Assembly (NCBI GenBank): GCA_017409785.1
Contig: JAFQSD010000002.1
Span: 226,597 to 290,596, forward strand
Length of the DNA stretch: 64,000 bases
Direction of reading: 5' to 3'
Source of the DNA: Bacilli bacterium
GTDB lineage: Bacteria > Bacillota_I > Bacilli_A > RF39 > UBA660
Below the pieces are notes generated by a model. The model saw nothing but the letters and a program-made list of their open reading frames with translations, did no database searches and had not been told where the DNA came from. Positions 25,875-35,659 of this stretch are shown here, one piece after another (the stretch's first letter is position 1; each line of letters starts with the position of its first letter). The translations under genes were made by a program, and so were the position numbers.

Positions 25875-27131
25875 CTAATTAATATATTTTGCATACTGAC
25901 TTAAACTTGTATATCTATTTAATGGAATTCTAGGTATTTTATATAAATTAACTCCTCTAGTTGCCTTTCTATATCCTCCAATAAACGCCATTTTAAATCC
26001 AGCTTCCTGTAATGCCGAAATACCATAATCATTATATTCATAAAATGGAAAACAAAAGGCCTCAGTATCATTTAATAATTGTCTACTTATCTTTAAATCT
26101 GTTACTAGTTTAGTCTTATCTAAACATTTTAAAGGACTTCCTTGTCCACCTGCACAAACTCCAGGTGTATGTAAATTATGTGTATGCGAAGCAAGTTCCA
26201 TATAATCAGATTTAAATTTTTCTGCTGGATACCATCCACTTATTAAGAATAATGTTGCATTAACTTTATATTCTTCTAATAACGGAATAAAGTTATGTGC
26301 TCTAGCACCATCATCTATAGTAACTAAAATTGATTTCTTTGGAGCACGTAACTTTCCTTCTAAATAAAGTCTTAACTCAGTAGTATTCATTGTAAAGAAA
26401 TTATTAGTTTTTAAATAATTAAAATGTTCCCTAATTTGACTATCAGAATGACATATTTGTTCATTACAAGAATTGTCACCTGCTAAATAAATAAAATGAT
26501 AAACAGTAACCGGAATACCATTTGCTTCTTCTAGAGTTGTATTACTAACTTCATATGTTTTTAAAACATCTTCCTTATCAACAAACAATAATTCATTAAA
26601 ATATTCAATATAATATCCATTATCATCTTTCATAACAATAGATTTATCAATAGAATCATTTATTGTATAAACAACATTACCATCTCTATATAATCTAACA
26701 TTTTCTTTAGAAACAATATTTTCATTAAAAAGCAAATAATTCTTATAACGATCACTTCTACTTTTTATTTCTCCACCAACTTTTAAATCTTGATATTTAA
26801 CATAATAACCTAATTCTTTAATCTTAAAATACTTTGTTTTTGTATCGATCTCGCATTCTTCTAAAGAAACTACTTCTCCTTTACCAATAGTACCAACACT
26901 TTCATATTTACCATCTTTTTCTTCATACAGTATAGTTTCTTTATTTACTTCAACAACATCACCATAATGACTTTTTATTTCTTTAAGTAATGCTTTTTCA
27001 GCAATAATTTTTAACTCTTCTTGATGTTCTAAATAAAAGTAATATCCTACTCCACCACCACAAACTAACACTAATAAGATAATTAATCCTACTATTATTT
27101 TCTTCTTTAATCTTCTTCTCACTCTTGCCAT
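25875..27131 (-). CDS. Membrane-anchored polysaccharide deacetylase
   Basis: About 418 residues, starting at ATG 27131 after AGAGGAG (the upstream extension lacks a site). A basic N-terminus and one membrane helix (KIIVGLIILLVLVCGGG) anchor it outside the cell. SH3-like beta-rich repeats occupy residues 60-220. The NodB deacetylase domain follows: TIDDGARAHN holds the catalytic/metal Asp pair, SHTHNLHTPG the metal His pair, and FPFYEYNDYG a later motif. It probably removes acetyl groups from peptidoglycan or a wall polysaccharide. Confidence 0.8.
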   Translation of the reverse strand: MARVRRRLKKKIIVGLIILLVLVCGGGVGYYFYLEHQEELKIIAEKALLKEIKSHYGDVVEVNKETILYEEKDGKYESVGTIGKGEVVSLEECEIDTKTKYFKIKELGYYVKYQDLKVGGEIKSRSDRYKNYLLFNENIVSKENVRLYRDGNVVYTINDSIDKSIVMKDDNGYYIEYFNELLFVDKEDVLKTYEVSNTTLEEANGIPVTVYHFIYLAGDNSCNEQICHSDSQIREHFNYLKTNNFFTMNTTELRLYLEGKLRAPKKSILVTIDDGARAHNFIPLLEEYKVNATLFLISGWYPAEKFKSDYMELASHTHNLHTPGVCAGGQGSPLKCLDKTKLVTDLKISRQLLNDTEAFCFPFYEYNDYGISALQEAGFKMAFIGGYRKATRGVNLYKIPRIPLNRYTSLSQYAKYIN

Positions 27132-27196
27132 ATTTTCTCCTCTTATATACAACTCTAAGAAAAGTATAACAAACAAAAAAACTTCTAACAAGAAGT

Positions 27197-28168
27197 TTAA
27201 ATACTACCTTTAATTAAAGTGTATATTTGTTTATATGTTGTATTTGTATAATGTACACCATCACCTGATGAAAATCCATTATTCATTAAGTAAGTATTAG
27301 TATCAATATACTTAACGTAACTAGATAAACCATTTTTTAATTTTAAATTAAATACATCTATATCATCATTTAAATGTTCTGCACTTCTATTAGTTGGATT
27401 AACTGAAACAAAGTAAAGTTTTCCACCTTTTTGTGTAACACTAGATACAAGTCCATTAATATAACTAATATAATTATCTGCATTATATAAATCATTAACT
27501 CCCATTAAAATGATAACACATGAACCATTAGTAATTTGATTTTCAATATTTGGAATACCAGTTGACTTCATCCAACTAAGTCCCATTGAACTCTTACAAC
27601 TCCAAACATCATTTTTACCTTGATCTCCAACTGCACCCTTCATCCCAACAGTTCTAGAATCACCAACAAAAATTAATTTTTTTGTAGTCACTTCAGGTGT
27701 AGTTGGGACAGGATTAGTATTTTCTGTTGCACTACCAGTCTCAACATTAGAATTTGTCTTAGTACCAGTCTTACCATTAAAATCATCCGGATCAGTATAA
27801 ATATTTGTCTTATCTTTATTAGGGTCAATATAACTAGAATTACCACCACTAGTCTGATTAATAGAATCAGCTTGATTCCAACAACTAGCTATATCAAAAT
27901 TACCATCTAATAATTTCATTACCGCATTCACAATGGCTGGTAATAAGAATAGTACAATTAGGGCAATTATCATATTTTTAAATAGATTTTTATATTTCTT
28001 TTCGTCTGGATTACTCAATAATTTATAAAAAGCTATTCCAGCACCAACAATTGCAAGTATAGGACCTACTATCCATAAAATATTCATAAACTTCTTTACA
28101 ACAGAAAGTATTGCTGCAAGTCCCGGATCACTACAATTACCACTAATATTTAAAATAAAATTCATCAT
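27197..28168 (-). CDS. Pilin-like two-TM module fused to SGNH hydrolase
   Basis: About 323 residues from ATG 28168 (AAAGGAATG upstream). The first 105 residues (FMNILWIVGPILAIVGAGIA, then a second helix ending in LLPAIVNAVMKLL and ASCWNQ) are nearly the same as the start of the next gene and resemble VirB2/TrbC-type pilin subunits. A linker with IDPNKDKTNIYTDPDDFNGK leads to an SGNH/GDSL esterase domain: FVGDSRTVG (Ser block), MGVNDLY (Asn block), DGVHYT (Asp-His). It probably deacylates a wall or glycan substrate at the membrane surface. Confidence 0.7.
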   Translation of the reverse strand: MMNFILNISGNCSDPGLAAILSVVKKFMNILWIVGPILAIVGAGIAFYKLLSNPDEKKYKNLFKNMIIALIVLFLLPAIVNAVMKLLDGNFDIASCWNQADSINQTSGGNSSYIDPNKDKTNIYTDPDDFNGKTGTKTNSNVETGSATENTNPVPTTPEVTTKKLIFVGDSRTVGMKGAVGDQGKNDVWSCKSSMGLSWMKSTGIPNIENQITNGSCVIILMGVNDLYNADNYISYINGLVSSVTQKGGKLYFVSVNPTNRSAEHLNDDIDVFNLKLKNGLSSYVKYIDTNTYLMNNGFSSGDGVHYTNTTYKQIYTLIKGSI

Positions 28169-28249
28169 AATAATCATTCCTTTTTTAAGAACATTCACTA
28201 ACAAAATTATAACAAACAAAAAAAGTTCTTTCAACAAAGAACTTTTATT

Positions 28250-29227
28250 TTAATACTTATCTAATAATGCTTGAGTTGGTGTACAATAATCAGCTTCATT
28301 AACAGAAGTTAATACCTTACTAGCATCAAACCATCCCGCTAAACCAGAACCTCCTGTTGAATATCCATTTCCAACAAAGATTTTATTATCTTTATAATCA
28401 AGTAAAGCCATATAGTGTTGTGATGAAGTAAATGAACTACTTCCTCCCTTTTTAGAACCATACACTTTAATAACTACTACTTTACCACCAGCTAACGCAT
28501 TTTTAATATTAGTTGCTGAAGTACTTCCACTTGCACAGCTAAATAAACCATTACTTAAGCTATTTATACCATTTCTAGGATAACTATGTCTATGACCAGA
28601 ATCAAATACAGTTTTAGGTGTAATACTAGAATTAGCAGCAGATGAAACAACCGCAACAGAAGTAATCATACAACCAATTTCATTAATTGTTGATCCACTA
28701 GGATATTTAACCGCTCCCCATTTTGAATCATTTTGATAATAAACATTATAACGAATTCTTGTCTTTTCATTACGATAATAAGAAGCACTATATTTACCTT
28801 CTGCATTTACATTCTTTTGTGTACCAGTTTTACCATCAAATGCATCTGGATCAGTATAGATAGTAGTCTTATCTTTATTTTCATCAATATAAGTTGATTT
28901 TTGACCACTAACTTCACTTATAATTTCTGCTTGATTCCAACAAGTTGCTAAATCAAAATGTCCATCAAACATACCCATAACTACATTAATTAACATAGGT
29001 AAAAAGAATAATATAATAAGCGCAATAATCATATTCTTAAATATTGGTTTATATTTCTTTTCATCAGGATTACTCATTAATTTAAATAAAGCAATTCCTG
29101 CTCCTACGATTGCAAGTATTGGACCTACAATCCATAAAATATTCATAAATTTTTTTACTGTGGCTAAAATTGTAGCTAATCCTGGATCAGTACAAGTACC
29201 ACTAACTGCTAAAATATAAGATAACAT
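28250..29227 (-). CDS. Pilin-like two-TM module fused to C39-type cysteine peptidase
   Basis: About 325 residues from ATG 29227 (GGAGATGAG upstream). The N-terminal module and linker (IDENKDKTTIYTDPDAFDGK) are paralogous to those of the gene at 27197, but the C-terminal domain is a papain-like C39 peptidase: YYQNDSKWGAVKY, INEIGCMITSVAVV with the catalytic Cys, HYMALLDYKDNKIFVGN with the His. These domains usually cleave peptides or cross-bridges. Domain exchange on a common membrane base is evident. Confidence 0.7.
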   Translation of the reverse strand: MLSYILAVSGTCTDPGLATILATVKKFMNILWIVGPILAIVGAGIALFKLMSNPDEKKYKPIFKNMIIALIILFFLPMLINVVMGMFDGHFDLATCWNQAEIISEVSGQKSTYIDENKDKTTIYTDPDAFDGKTGTQKNVNAEGKYSASYYRNEKTRIRYNVYYQNDSKWGAVKYPSGSTINEIGCMITSVAVVSSAANSSITPKTVFDSGHRHSYPRNGINSLSNGLFSCASGSTSATNIKNALAGGKVVVIKVYGSKKGGSSSFTSSQHYMALLDYKDNKIFVGNGYSTGGSGLAGWFDASKVLTSVNEADYCTPTQALLDKY

Positions 29228-29289
29228 ATTCTCATCTCCATAAATACAACAAAGAAGCATCACTTATCTAAGATGCTTCTAATTATTTC

Positions 29290-30375
29290 TTAAGCTTTAA
29301 CTACCCAGAAAGTAGACATATCTCTTAGACCATATCTTCCTCCAGCAACTGGAGTATTAACAATTTGTCCATTAATAACTAACTCAGAAGAACTTCCTCC
29401 ATCTAAGTTAGCAGCATTATATGCCCCATATCTTTCCATAATATCAGTTAAGTCAACCATATCAGCACCAAGACTTGTTGCTAAACGACCATTAATAACT
29501 AACATAAGTACAATACCATCTTGTCTTTGTCCTATAGCAGTACGAGGAGCAATTCCCCATCCACCATTTCCTCTAATAAATGATCTTTTACCATTAACAA
29601 TTAAGTATGGTCCAAATTCAACCGCATCTCTATATCCAGTTGCAATTGCTTGACTCTTACTCATATTTCCTAAAACAAGTTTATTCTCTTTTGTAAATCC
29701 AATGAAACCTCCACCCATTCTAGCATCTGCATAATCCCAAACAACATTTCCATTTGAGAAAACAGTACCATGTGGAATTGCACCATTTGAATTCCAATCA
29801 GGATCATAGAATCCTCCAGCATTCATTGCAATAATTGCATTTTCTCTTTGAGAAACAGTTAAAATATCTTGTCCTCTTTTTCCTAAATATGCAGTAGTTG
29901 CAACACTAATCTTAGAAGGATCATATAATACAACTAAAAATCCTTTATATGTAGGTCCAGTAATATCAATTACTTTATATAAATCATTACCTGGATCCTT
30001 TTGTAAAACTGCTTTTTCATATTGATTTCTATATATTGTAGTAGTATATTGTCTAAATTGAATTGCATCAGGATTACTAATATCTCCAGACTCAATAATA
30101 CTATTAGACTCTAATACTTCTTGAATAGTTTCGTCACTATAAAACCAAGTAGCTAAATATTGATGGCTCATAGTAGTCATAGCACTTGTAATCCAGAAAT
30201 TTCTAAATCCAGCCCAAGGTCCATAAAAGATAAATAAGAAACTAGCTACACCAACAACAAAAAGAGATGAAAGTGTAACTAAAACTTTCTTCTTAAAAGA
30301 CCATTTTTTCTTTTCTTTTACTTTTTTTTCTTTTACAACTTTTTCTGTTTTTTCACGTTTCTTAAATAACTTCAT
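29290..30375 (-). CDS. Phosphodiester glycosidase (NAGPA) family exoenzyme
   Basis: 361 residues. A Lys-rich cytosolic start, one membrane helix (KVLVTLSSLFVVGVASFLFIF) and an external NAGPA/DUF2233 domain: IAMNAGGFYDP, GTVFSNGNVVWDY, APRTAIGQRQDGIVLMLV and NLDGGSSSELV are the recognisable blocks. These enzymes cleave GlcNAc-phosphodiester bonds in bacterial exopolysaccharide or teichoic-type polymers. It follows the gene at 30377 with one base between stop and start, so the two are translationally linked. Confidence 0.85.
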   Translation of the reverse strand: MKLFKKREKTEKVVKEKKVKEKKKWSFKKKVLVTLSSLFVVGVASFLFIFYGPWAGFRNFWITSAMTTMSHQYLATWFYSDETIQEVLESNSIIESGDISNPDAIQFRQYTTTIYRNQYEKAVLQKDPGNDLYKVIDITGPTYKGFLVVLYDPSKISVATTAYLGKRGQDILTVSQRENAIIAMNAGGFYDPDWNSNGAIPHGTVFSNGNVVWDYADARMGGGFIGFTKENKLVLGNMSKSQAIATGYRDAVEFGPYLIVNGKRSFIRGNGGWGIAPRTAIGQRQDGIVLMLVINGRLATSLGADMVDLTDIMERYGAYNAANLDGGSSSELVINGQIVNTPVAGGRYGLRDMSTFWVVKA

Positions 30376-30376
30376 A

Positions 30377-30946
30377 CTACTTCACTTCTTTTCCGTCAAA
30401 TGCACCATCTTTATTATAATCTACATATTTTTTATTAGTTTTATATTCAATTAAAGCAAGTGTACTTCCCACTGCAGCTTGTTGCTCATTAAATGTCTTA
30501 ATTGTATTGTTATAAACATCAACATCTCCAACAAAGTAATTAATTACTTGTTCATATACAAGTTTATAATCACTACATTTACTATTAACACTACTATCTG
30601 GATAATATACATCTTTACATAATCCATTCATAGTTTTAACTTGTGTAGCAATTCCATCTACAACACTTTCGTAATTACTCATTCTTTCTTTAAGTATTAC
30701 ATCATCATTTGCTAAAGTATCATAGAATACATTTCCTAAATATTGTGTATATAATGCTTCTCTAGCTTCTTCAAAAGTAGTTACACTTTTATTAAAACTT
30801 TCGAACTCATCTTTAACTACTACCATTCTAGCTTGTGTAGCTTCTCTATCTGCTTTTAAAGATACAACAAAAGCACAAACTGTTCCTGAAATAATCATCA
30901 CAATACTTACCATTAATAACGCTACAGCGAATTTTTTTGACTTCAT
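30377..30946 (-). CDS. Membrane-anchored hypothetical protein
   Basis: 189 residues. One N-terminal helix (FAVALLMVSIVMIISGTVCAF) is followed by a helical, probably coiled external domain (residues 35-180) with two Cys (GLCKDVYYPDSSVNSKC) that may form a disulphide. It ends with YKTNKKYVDYNKDGAFDGKE. It is coupled to the NAGPA gene and so probably acts with it. No family recognised. Confidence 0.55.
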   Translation of the reverse strand: MKSKKFAVALLMVSIVMIISGTVCAFVVSLKADREATQARMVVVKDEFESFNKSVTTFEEAREALYTQYLGNVFYDTLANDDVILKERMSNYESVVDGIATQVKTMNGLCKDVYYPDSSVNSKCSDYKLVYEQVINYFVGDVDVYNNTIKTFNEQQAAVGSTLALIEYKTNKKYVDYNKDGAFDGKEVK

Positions 30947-31032
30947 ACACTATCACCTGCCTAACATTTTATCAAAATTTTAATTAAATGTATACCCCTA
31001 CAACAAAAAATATCTAAATAAATTAGATATTT

Positions 31033-31974
31033 TTACAGATCCTTTTCAGTTTCTTTTGAAATATAAATTGGTCTTTTCTTAACCTCTAAATAAACCTTAG
31101 CTAAATACATTCCCATAATTCCAAAGAAGAACAATTGTAATCCACCCATAAACATAATCATACATGCAAGTGATGGCCATCCACTAACTGGATCTCCATA
31201 TACTAAAGTCTTCCAAATAATAAATATAATTACTATAAAAGATATTAAACAAAATATTAAACCAATAATTGCAGAAATAACTAAAGGAGTTGTAGAAAAT
31301 GCTAAAATTCCTTCTAAAGCATATTTAAATAATTTAAAGAAATTGAATTTTGATTTTCCTGCAACTCTTTGTGGTGGAATATAATCTATCCATTTAGTAT
31401 TAAATCCTACAAATCCAAAAATACCTTTTGTATAACGATTATATTCCCCCATATCTACAATAGCATCTACCATTCTTCTCTTCATTAAACGATAGTCTCT
31501 TGCTCCTGGTTGTTGAGGTACAGAAGAAATTGCTCCTATTAATTTATACCAACAACTTGTAAAAAACTTTCTAAGTAGTGAATAATCATCATGTCTACTA
31601 GAATATAACGCTACACAATCATAATTCTCTTTTTCAATTAATTCATACATTTTAATAAGCATTTCTGGTGGATCCTGCATATCAGCATCCATTATACAAA
31701 CATAATCTCCAGTTGCATTAGAAAGTCCTGCATACATTCCTGCTTCTTTTCCAAAATTTCTTGAAAAAGAAATATATCTTACTCTTTTATCTTTCTTAGA
31801 AAAATCTCTTAAAATACTAAGTGTAGAATCTTTACTTCCATCATTTATAAATAAAAACTCAAACTCAACATACTTCATTTCTTTTGCAACACGACAAACC
31901 TCTTCATAGAAAAGAGGTAAAGATTCTTCCTCATTATAACAAGGTACAACTACCGAAATCTTTTCTTTTGCCAC
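31033..31974 (-). CDS. Family 2 glycosyltransferase, polyprenyl-phosphate type
   Basis: 313 residues. VVVPCYNEEESLPLF and DADMQDPPEMLIKMY are the nucleotide-sugar and metal-binding blocks of GT2 enzymes such as GtrB, ArnC and DPM synthase. Two C-terminal membrane helices (TTPLVISAIIGLIFCLI; MIMFMGGLQLFFFGIMG) fit the GtrB subgroup, which loads a sugar on undecaprenyl phosphate. The start is GTG 31974 after GTAGGTGG. It sits 8 bp behind the gene carrying a GtrA flippase domain, its usual functional partner. Confidence 0.88.
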   Translation of the reverse strand: MAKEKISVVVPCYNEEESLPLFYEEVCRVAKEMKYVEFEFLFINDGSKDSTLSILRDFSKKDKRVRYISFSRNFGKEAGMYAGLSNATGDYVCIMDADMQDPPEMLIKMYELIEKENYDCVALYSSRHDDYSLLRKFFTSCWYKLIGAISSVPQQPGARDYRLMKRRMVDAIVDMGEYNRYTKGIFGFVGFNTKWIDYIPPQRVAGKSKFNFFKLFKYALEGILAFSTTPLVISAIIGLIFCLISFIVIIFIIWKTLVYGDPVSGWPSLACMIMFMGGLQLFFFGIMGMYLAKVYLEVKKRPIYISKETEKDL

Positions 31975-31982
31975 ATTACCAC

Positions 31983-32861
31983 CTACTTATTAAATACAAA
32001 TAATTTACTAAAAATATAATTTAAAATAATTACAATAATATTAGCCATTATTTTAGAGAACACTTCTCCTGACTCAATAACATCAAGTAATAAATACATT
32101 GCTCCCATATCAACACCTAATGTTAATAATCTAACAATTACAAATGCAACTAATTCTTTAGCACTCTTTTTCTTACTCTTATCTTTACTTTCAAATACAA
32201 ATAATTTATTAGTAATAAATGCAAATAAAACTGCAATAATCCAAGCAATTAAATTACTAATATAAACTTCTAAACCACATGTTCTAAGTATAAAGAATGA
32301 AACAACATTTACTACTGTAGTTAATGCTCCAAATAATAAATACATTATTACTTCTCTACACTTATTAAACCAAGAAGTATGATTATCTTCTATAATATAA
32401 TCTTCAAGTAACTTAATAAAATTCTTAGTATTACTATTAAACTTTTTAGCTTTAAATGTTTTTGCTTTTTCAATCATCTTACCAAGTTTACCAAAATCTT
32501 TAAGTTCAAGAATATATCCTTGTTTTGTAAACTCTCCAATAATTTGTTTTTGATGATCATTTGTATGTTCTTTAAACTTCTTTAATCTTGCAGCTGCAAT
32601 AACAGGTTTACCTCTCTTAATTGCACTAAGTATATTTCCAACACCACCATGTGTAATTAATAAATCACATTTTTCAATAATTTCATTAAATTCATCTGTT
32701 GGAATTAAATCGAATATTTCCATATTCTTAGATTCATACTTTGTATGGCCTGCTTGAACAATAACTTTCTCTTTAATTGTTCCTTTCTCAATTTCTCTAT
32801 CAATTGCTTTTAATAATCTAGAGAAATCTTTATCTTGAGTTCCAAGTGTAACGAATATCAT
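31983..32861 (-). CDS. Fusion of PssE/Alg13-like glycosyltransferase and GtrA flippase
   Basis: About 292 residues from ATG 32861, which overlaps the preceding stop as TAATG. Residues 1-150 are the UDP-sugar-binding half of a PssE/Alg13-type enzyme: IFVTLGTQDKDFSRLL and LLITHGGVGNILSAIKRGKP. Residues 170-290 hold four membrane helices of the GtrA family (YLLFGALTTVVNVVSFF, then FAFITNKLFVF), which translocate polyprenyl-linked sugars. The catalytic partner is the next gene upstream (Alg14/PssD-like). Joining these two domains in one chain is unusual. Confidence 0.8.
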   Translation of the reverse strand: MIFVTLGTQDKDFSRLLKAIDREIEKGTIKEKVIVQAGHTKYESKNMEIFDLIPTDEFNEIIEKCDLLITHGGVGNILSAIKRGKPVIAAARLKKFKEHTNDHQKQIIGEFTKQGYILELKDFGKLGKMIEKAKTFKAKKFNSNTKNFIKLLEDYIIEDNHTSWFNKCREVIMYLLFGALTTVVNVVSFFILRTCGLEVYISNLIAWIIAVLFAFITNKLFVFESKDKSKKKSAKELVAFVIVRLLTLGVDMGAMYLLLDVIESGEVFSKIMANIIVIILNYIFSKLFVFNK

Positions 32862-33337
32862 TAGAACACCCACCCCCCAAACTCTGCATCAGGATATAAT
32901 TCTTTCATACTCTCCCATTGTACAATAAATTTATCTGCAAAAGGATAAATACATCTACCTGTAATTGTCTTAGTAGTCATATTCGCAAATGTTTCAATAT
33001 AAATAATTCTACTTCCAAATATTTTACCTATACAACACATTGGTCCAGCTGTATGAGCCCCTGTTGTAATAATATAATCTGGATGTATTTTAAAATATAA
33101 GAATAAGCTTTTAAAACAATTGTAAAGTAACTTAAAAGGATAAGTAAGCATATGATCTTTAGTACCATATACTAAAAAATTAATTTTATCACCATAAGTT
33201 TCTTTCATTTTTAAATTAGATTTAGTTTTCTCAGTAATTACATGATAATCACAGTCATTAAACATATCTTTTAACTGCATCATCTCAACTAAGTGTCCTC
33301 CTGTTGAGGAAATAAACAATACTTTTTTATCTTTCAT
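32861..33337 (-). CDS. PssD/Alg14-like glycosyltransferase subunit
   Basis: 158 residues. KVLFISSTGGHLVEMMQL at the start and IITTGAHTAGPMCCIGK with IYIETFANMTT match the Alg14/PssD membrane-associated acceptor-binding subunit. With the Alg13-like domain of the following gene it forms a complete GT28-type enzyme adding a second sugar to a lipid-linked precursor. It starts 4 bp after the stop of the GT4 gene. Confidence 0.85.
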   Translation of the reverse strand: MKDKKVLFISSTGGHLVEMMQLKDMFNDCDYHVITEKTKSNLKMKETYGDKINFLVYGTKDHMLTYPFKLLYNCFKSLFLYFKIHPDYIITTGAHTAGPMCCIGKIFGSRIIYIETFANMTTKTITGRCIYPFADKFIVQWESMKELYPDAEFGGWVF

Positions 33338-33341
33338 ATTA

Positions 33342-34475
33342 TCAACTCTCTTCTATTAAATCTATCCATTGTTTACTAACCACTTCACACGTGTATTGTT
33401 TAACCCCTTCTTTAGAAACTTTACCAATTCTTTTTCTTTCTTCTTTATTATCTATTAAGTCACTAACTTTTTTTATAAAAGCAGCGTAACTTCTATTTTT
33501 AATTAAGTACCCATTCTTTCCACTTTGAATTAATTCTCTAGCTCCTTCAGCAGAATCAAATGCTATACAAGGAACCCCGTGAGACATAGCTTCAATAAGT
33601 ACTATTCCAAATGATTCAGTATAAGAAGTTAATAAATAAATTGATGAATCTTGTAACAATTTATCAATATAATCTTTATCTCTAAAACCATGTAATGTAA
33701 CAAACTCTTCTAATTCATGATCTTTTATAAACTTCTCTAACTTATTTTTCTCTACTCCATCACCAACAATATCTAACTTCCAATCAGGATATTCTTTATG
33801 TAATAAAGTATAAATTTTTAATAAATCAATAAATCCTTTTTCTGGACTAAGTCGTCCAACTGATACTAATCTTTTCTTATTTAAAGGTGCTAATTTATCT
33901 GGAACACTTTCTATAACATTAGGTATATATACACATTCACATTTACTATCAATTAATTCTTTACTATAAAATTCTTTTAATGAATTAGATACTAACACTA
34001 AATAATCTAATTTTTTATTTGATCTAGTAATATTAGCTGCATACTTAAAATCACCATGATAATGATTATGTTCCCAACCAATCTTAAGAACACCTTCTTT
34101 ACCATAATCTCCTAACCATTCATCAAATATATCACGAGTAGCAATTATAACTTCACTATCACAATTCTTAATGAATTTAATCATTGTACTACGTCTTTTC
34201 ATTAAGACTTTAACAGCATATAATCCCTCTTTAAAAATCTTAAAAATATTTTTAGAACGAAATGCTTTTTTTAATGCATCTTTATTAGGTTTAACATCAG
34301 TTAAATATTTAATTTTTACTCGCTTATCAACTGGAAATACCGACTTTTCAAATAGTTTATATGTACACGCTATTTCAACATCATATTTCTCACATAACAT
34401 ATTCGCAAGTGCTGCTACTGACTTTTCAATGCCACCATATCCTAAATGTAAAGATAAAATAGACACCCTCTTCAT
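33342..34475 (-). CDS. Family 4 glycosyltransferase
   Basis: About 377 residues, starting at ATG 34475 with AGGTGATA; a 59-residue upstream extension is out of context. GT-B fold: RVSILSLHLGYGGIEKSVA in the acceptor half, VSVGRLSPEKGF and ESFGIVLIEAMSHGVPC with the two catalytic/UDP-binding Glu in the donor half. It heads a four-gene polysaccharide unit with spacing of 1-8 bp to its neighbours. Confidence 0.88.
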   Translation of the reverse strand: MKRVSILSLHLGYGGIEKSVAALANMLCEKYDVEIACTYKLFEKSVFPVDKRVKIKYLTDVKPNKDALKKAFRSKNIFKIFKEGLYAVKVLMKRRSTMIKFIKNCDSEVIIATRDIFDEWLGDYGKEGVLKIGWEHNHYHGDFKYAANITRSNKKLDYLVLVSNSLKEFYSKELIDSKCECVYIPNVIESVPDKLAPLNKKRLVSVGRLSPEKGFIDLLKIYTLLHKEYPDWKLDIVGDGVEKNKLEKFIKDHELEEFVTLHGFRDKDYIDKLLQDSSIYLLTSYTESFGIVLIEAMSHGVPCIAFDSAEGARELIQSGKNGYLIKNRSYAAFIKKVSDLIDNKEERKRIGKVSKEGVKQYTCEVVSKQWIDLIEES

Positions 34476-34581
34476 ATTATCACCTAAAATCATTATAACA
34501 TCTTTAGTAAAATAAACAAAATATTTAACAAAAAAACTATGATATAGCATCATAGTTTTAATTAATAAATTAATTTTTTTA

Positions 34582-35568
34582 TTAAGCAGCTGGAGCAACT
34601 GGTGCTGCAGATGCTGCTGGAGCCACTTCAGCAACTGGTGCCACTGGAGCAACTTCTGCTACAGGTGTAACCATTGTAGCTTCTGCTGCAACTGGTGCTT
34701 GTACTTCTGGAGTACTAACAGTTGGAATTGGTTGTGTATTTTCTAAAGGATTTGCTCCTCCATATATTTGATGAGGTTGTTCATTTAGATTTAAATCAGC
34801 TGATACTGCTGGACTAGCTCCACCATAAATTACAGGTTCTGTTGTTGGTGCAGCTGGAGCAACTTCAGCAACTGGTGCTACTGGAGCAACTTCTGCAACT
34901 GGTGCTACTGGAGCAACTTCTGCAACAGATGCTACTGGAGCAACCTCAGCAACTGGTGCTACCGGAGCAACTTCTGCAACTGGTGCTACTGGAGCAACTT
35001 CTGCAACTGGTGCTACTGGAGCAACTTCTGCAACTGGTGCTACTGGAGCAACTTCTGCAACTGGTGCTACTGGAGCAACCTCAGCAACTGGTGCTACTGG
35101 AGCAACTTCTGCAACTGGTGCTACTGGAGCAACTTCTGCAACTGGCGCTACTGGAGTAACTTCTGCAACAGGTGCACTTGCAGTAACTGCTGCTACTGAT
35201 GCAGGGTCAACAACTGGTGCTGCTGCTACTGGAGCTGCTTCTGCAACTGGAGCAACTGCTACAGGTTCAACTGCAACTGGTGCTACCGCTACTGGAGCCA
35301 CTTCTGTAACTGGTGCTGCTGCTACAGGTTCAACTGCAACTGGTGCAGCTGCTACCGGAGCATTAGGATCTGCAACAGCTGGAGCATTAGGATCAACAAC
35401 TGCTGTTTGTACAGATGCATCTGGTGTACCTTCCTCTGATTTTTTCTTTTCTTTTTTAGCCTTACTTGAAGTTACAATTAAAATAATAATTGCAATTATT
35501 AATAATAAAATTCCTCCGGTAATTAACATTCCTGGAACAGTTAAAAACCAATCTAAACTAAACTTCAT
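34582..35568 (-). CDS. Membrane-anchored Pro/Ala/Val repeat protein
   Basis: 328 residues. A single N-terminal membrane helix ([21 protein letters not shown]), then KAKKEKKK, then a long low-complexity domain dominated by the nonapeptide APVAPVAEV. The C-terminal part includes two IYGGA(S/N)P copies. Pro/Ala/Val arrays usually form extended wall-spanning rods. The base composition is much richer in GC than its neighbours because Ala, Val and Pro codons dominate. The start ATG follows GGGAGTAG. Confidence 0.7.
   Translation of the reverse strand: MKFSLDWFLTVPGMLITGGILLLIIAIIILIVTSSKAKKEKKKSEEGTPDASVQTAVVDPNAPAVADPNAPVAAAPVAVEPVAAAPVTEVAPVAVAPVAVEPVAVAPVAEAAPVAAAPVVDPASVAAVTASAPVAEVTPVAPVAEVAPVAPVAEVAPVAPVAEVAPVAPVAEVAPVAPVAEVAPVAPVAEVAPVAPVAEVAPVAPVAEVAPVASVAEVAPVAPVAEVAPVAPVAEVAPAAPTTEPVIYGGASPAVSADLNLNEQPHQIYGGANPLENTQPIPTVSTPEVQAPVAAEATMVTPVAEVAPVAPVAEVAPAASAAPVAPAA
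34846..35172 (-). repeat. 27-bp tandem repeat (about 12 copies)
   Basis: The unit reads ACTGGTGCTACTGGAGC followed by AACTTCTGCA on the plus strand and encodes nine residues (VAPVAPVAE). About twelve copies differ at a few silent or conservative positions (Ser, Thr or Ala substitutions). Copy number is likely to vary between strains. Confidence 0.85.
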
Positions 35569-35659
35569 AAGTATCTACTCCCTCTATTCTCATAATTCTA
35601 ATATAATGATAACAAAAAAAGTTTGCAAATGCAAACATTTTATTTAGAGATTATTCCTT

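Noticed and set aside
34476-34652. 59-residue N-terminal extension of the GT4 enzyme
   Set aside because: It overlaps the end of the repeat-protein gene and has no ribosome site; the GT-B fold begins at the ATG at 34475.
34842-35159. Plus-strand Leu/Gln-rich ORF
   Set aside because: It is the antisense reading of the 27-bp repeats of the Pro/Ala/Val protein.
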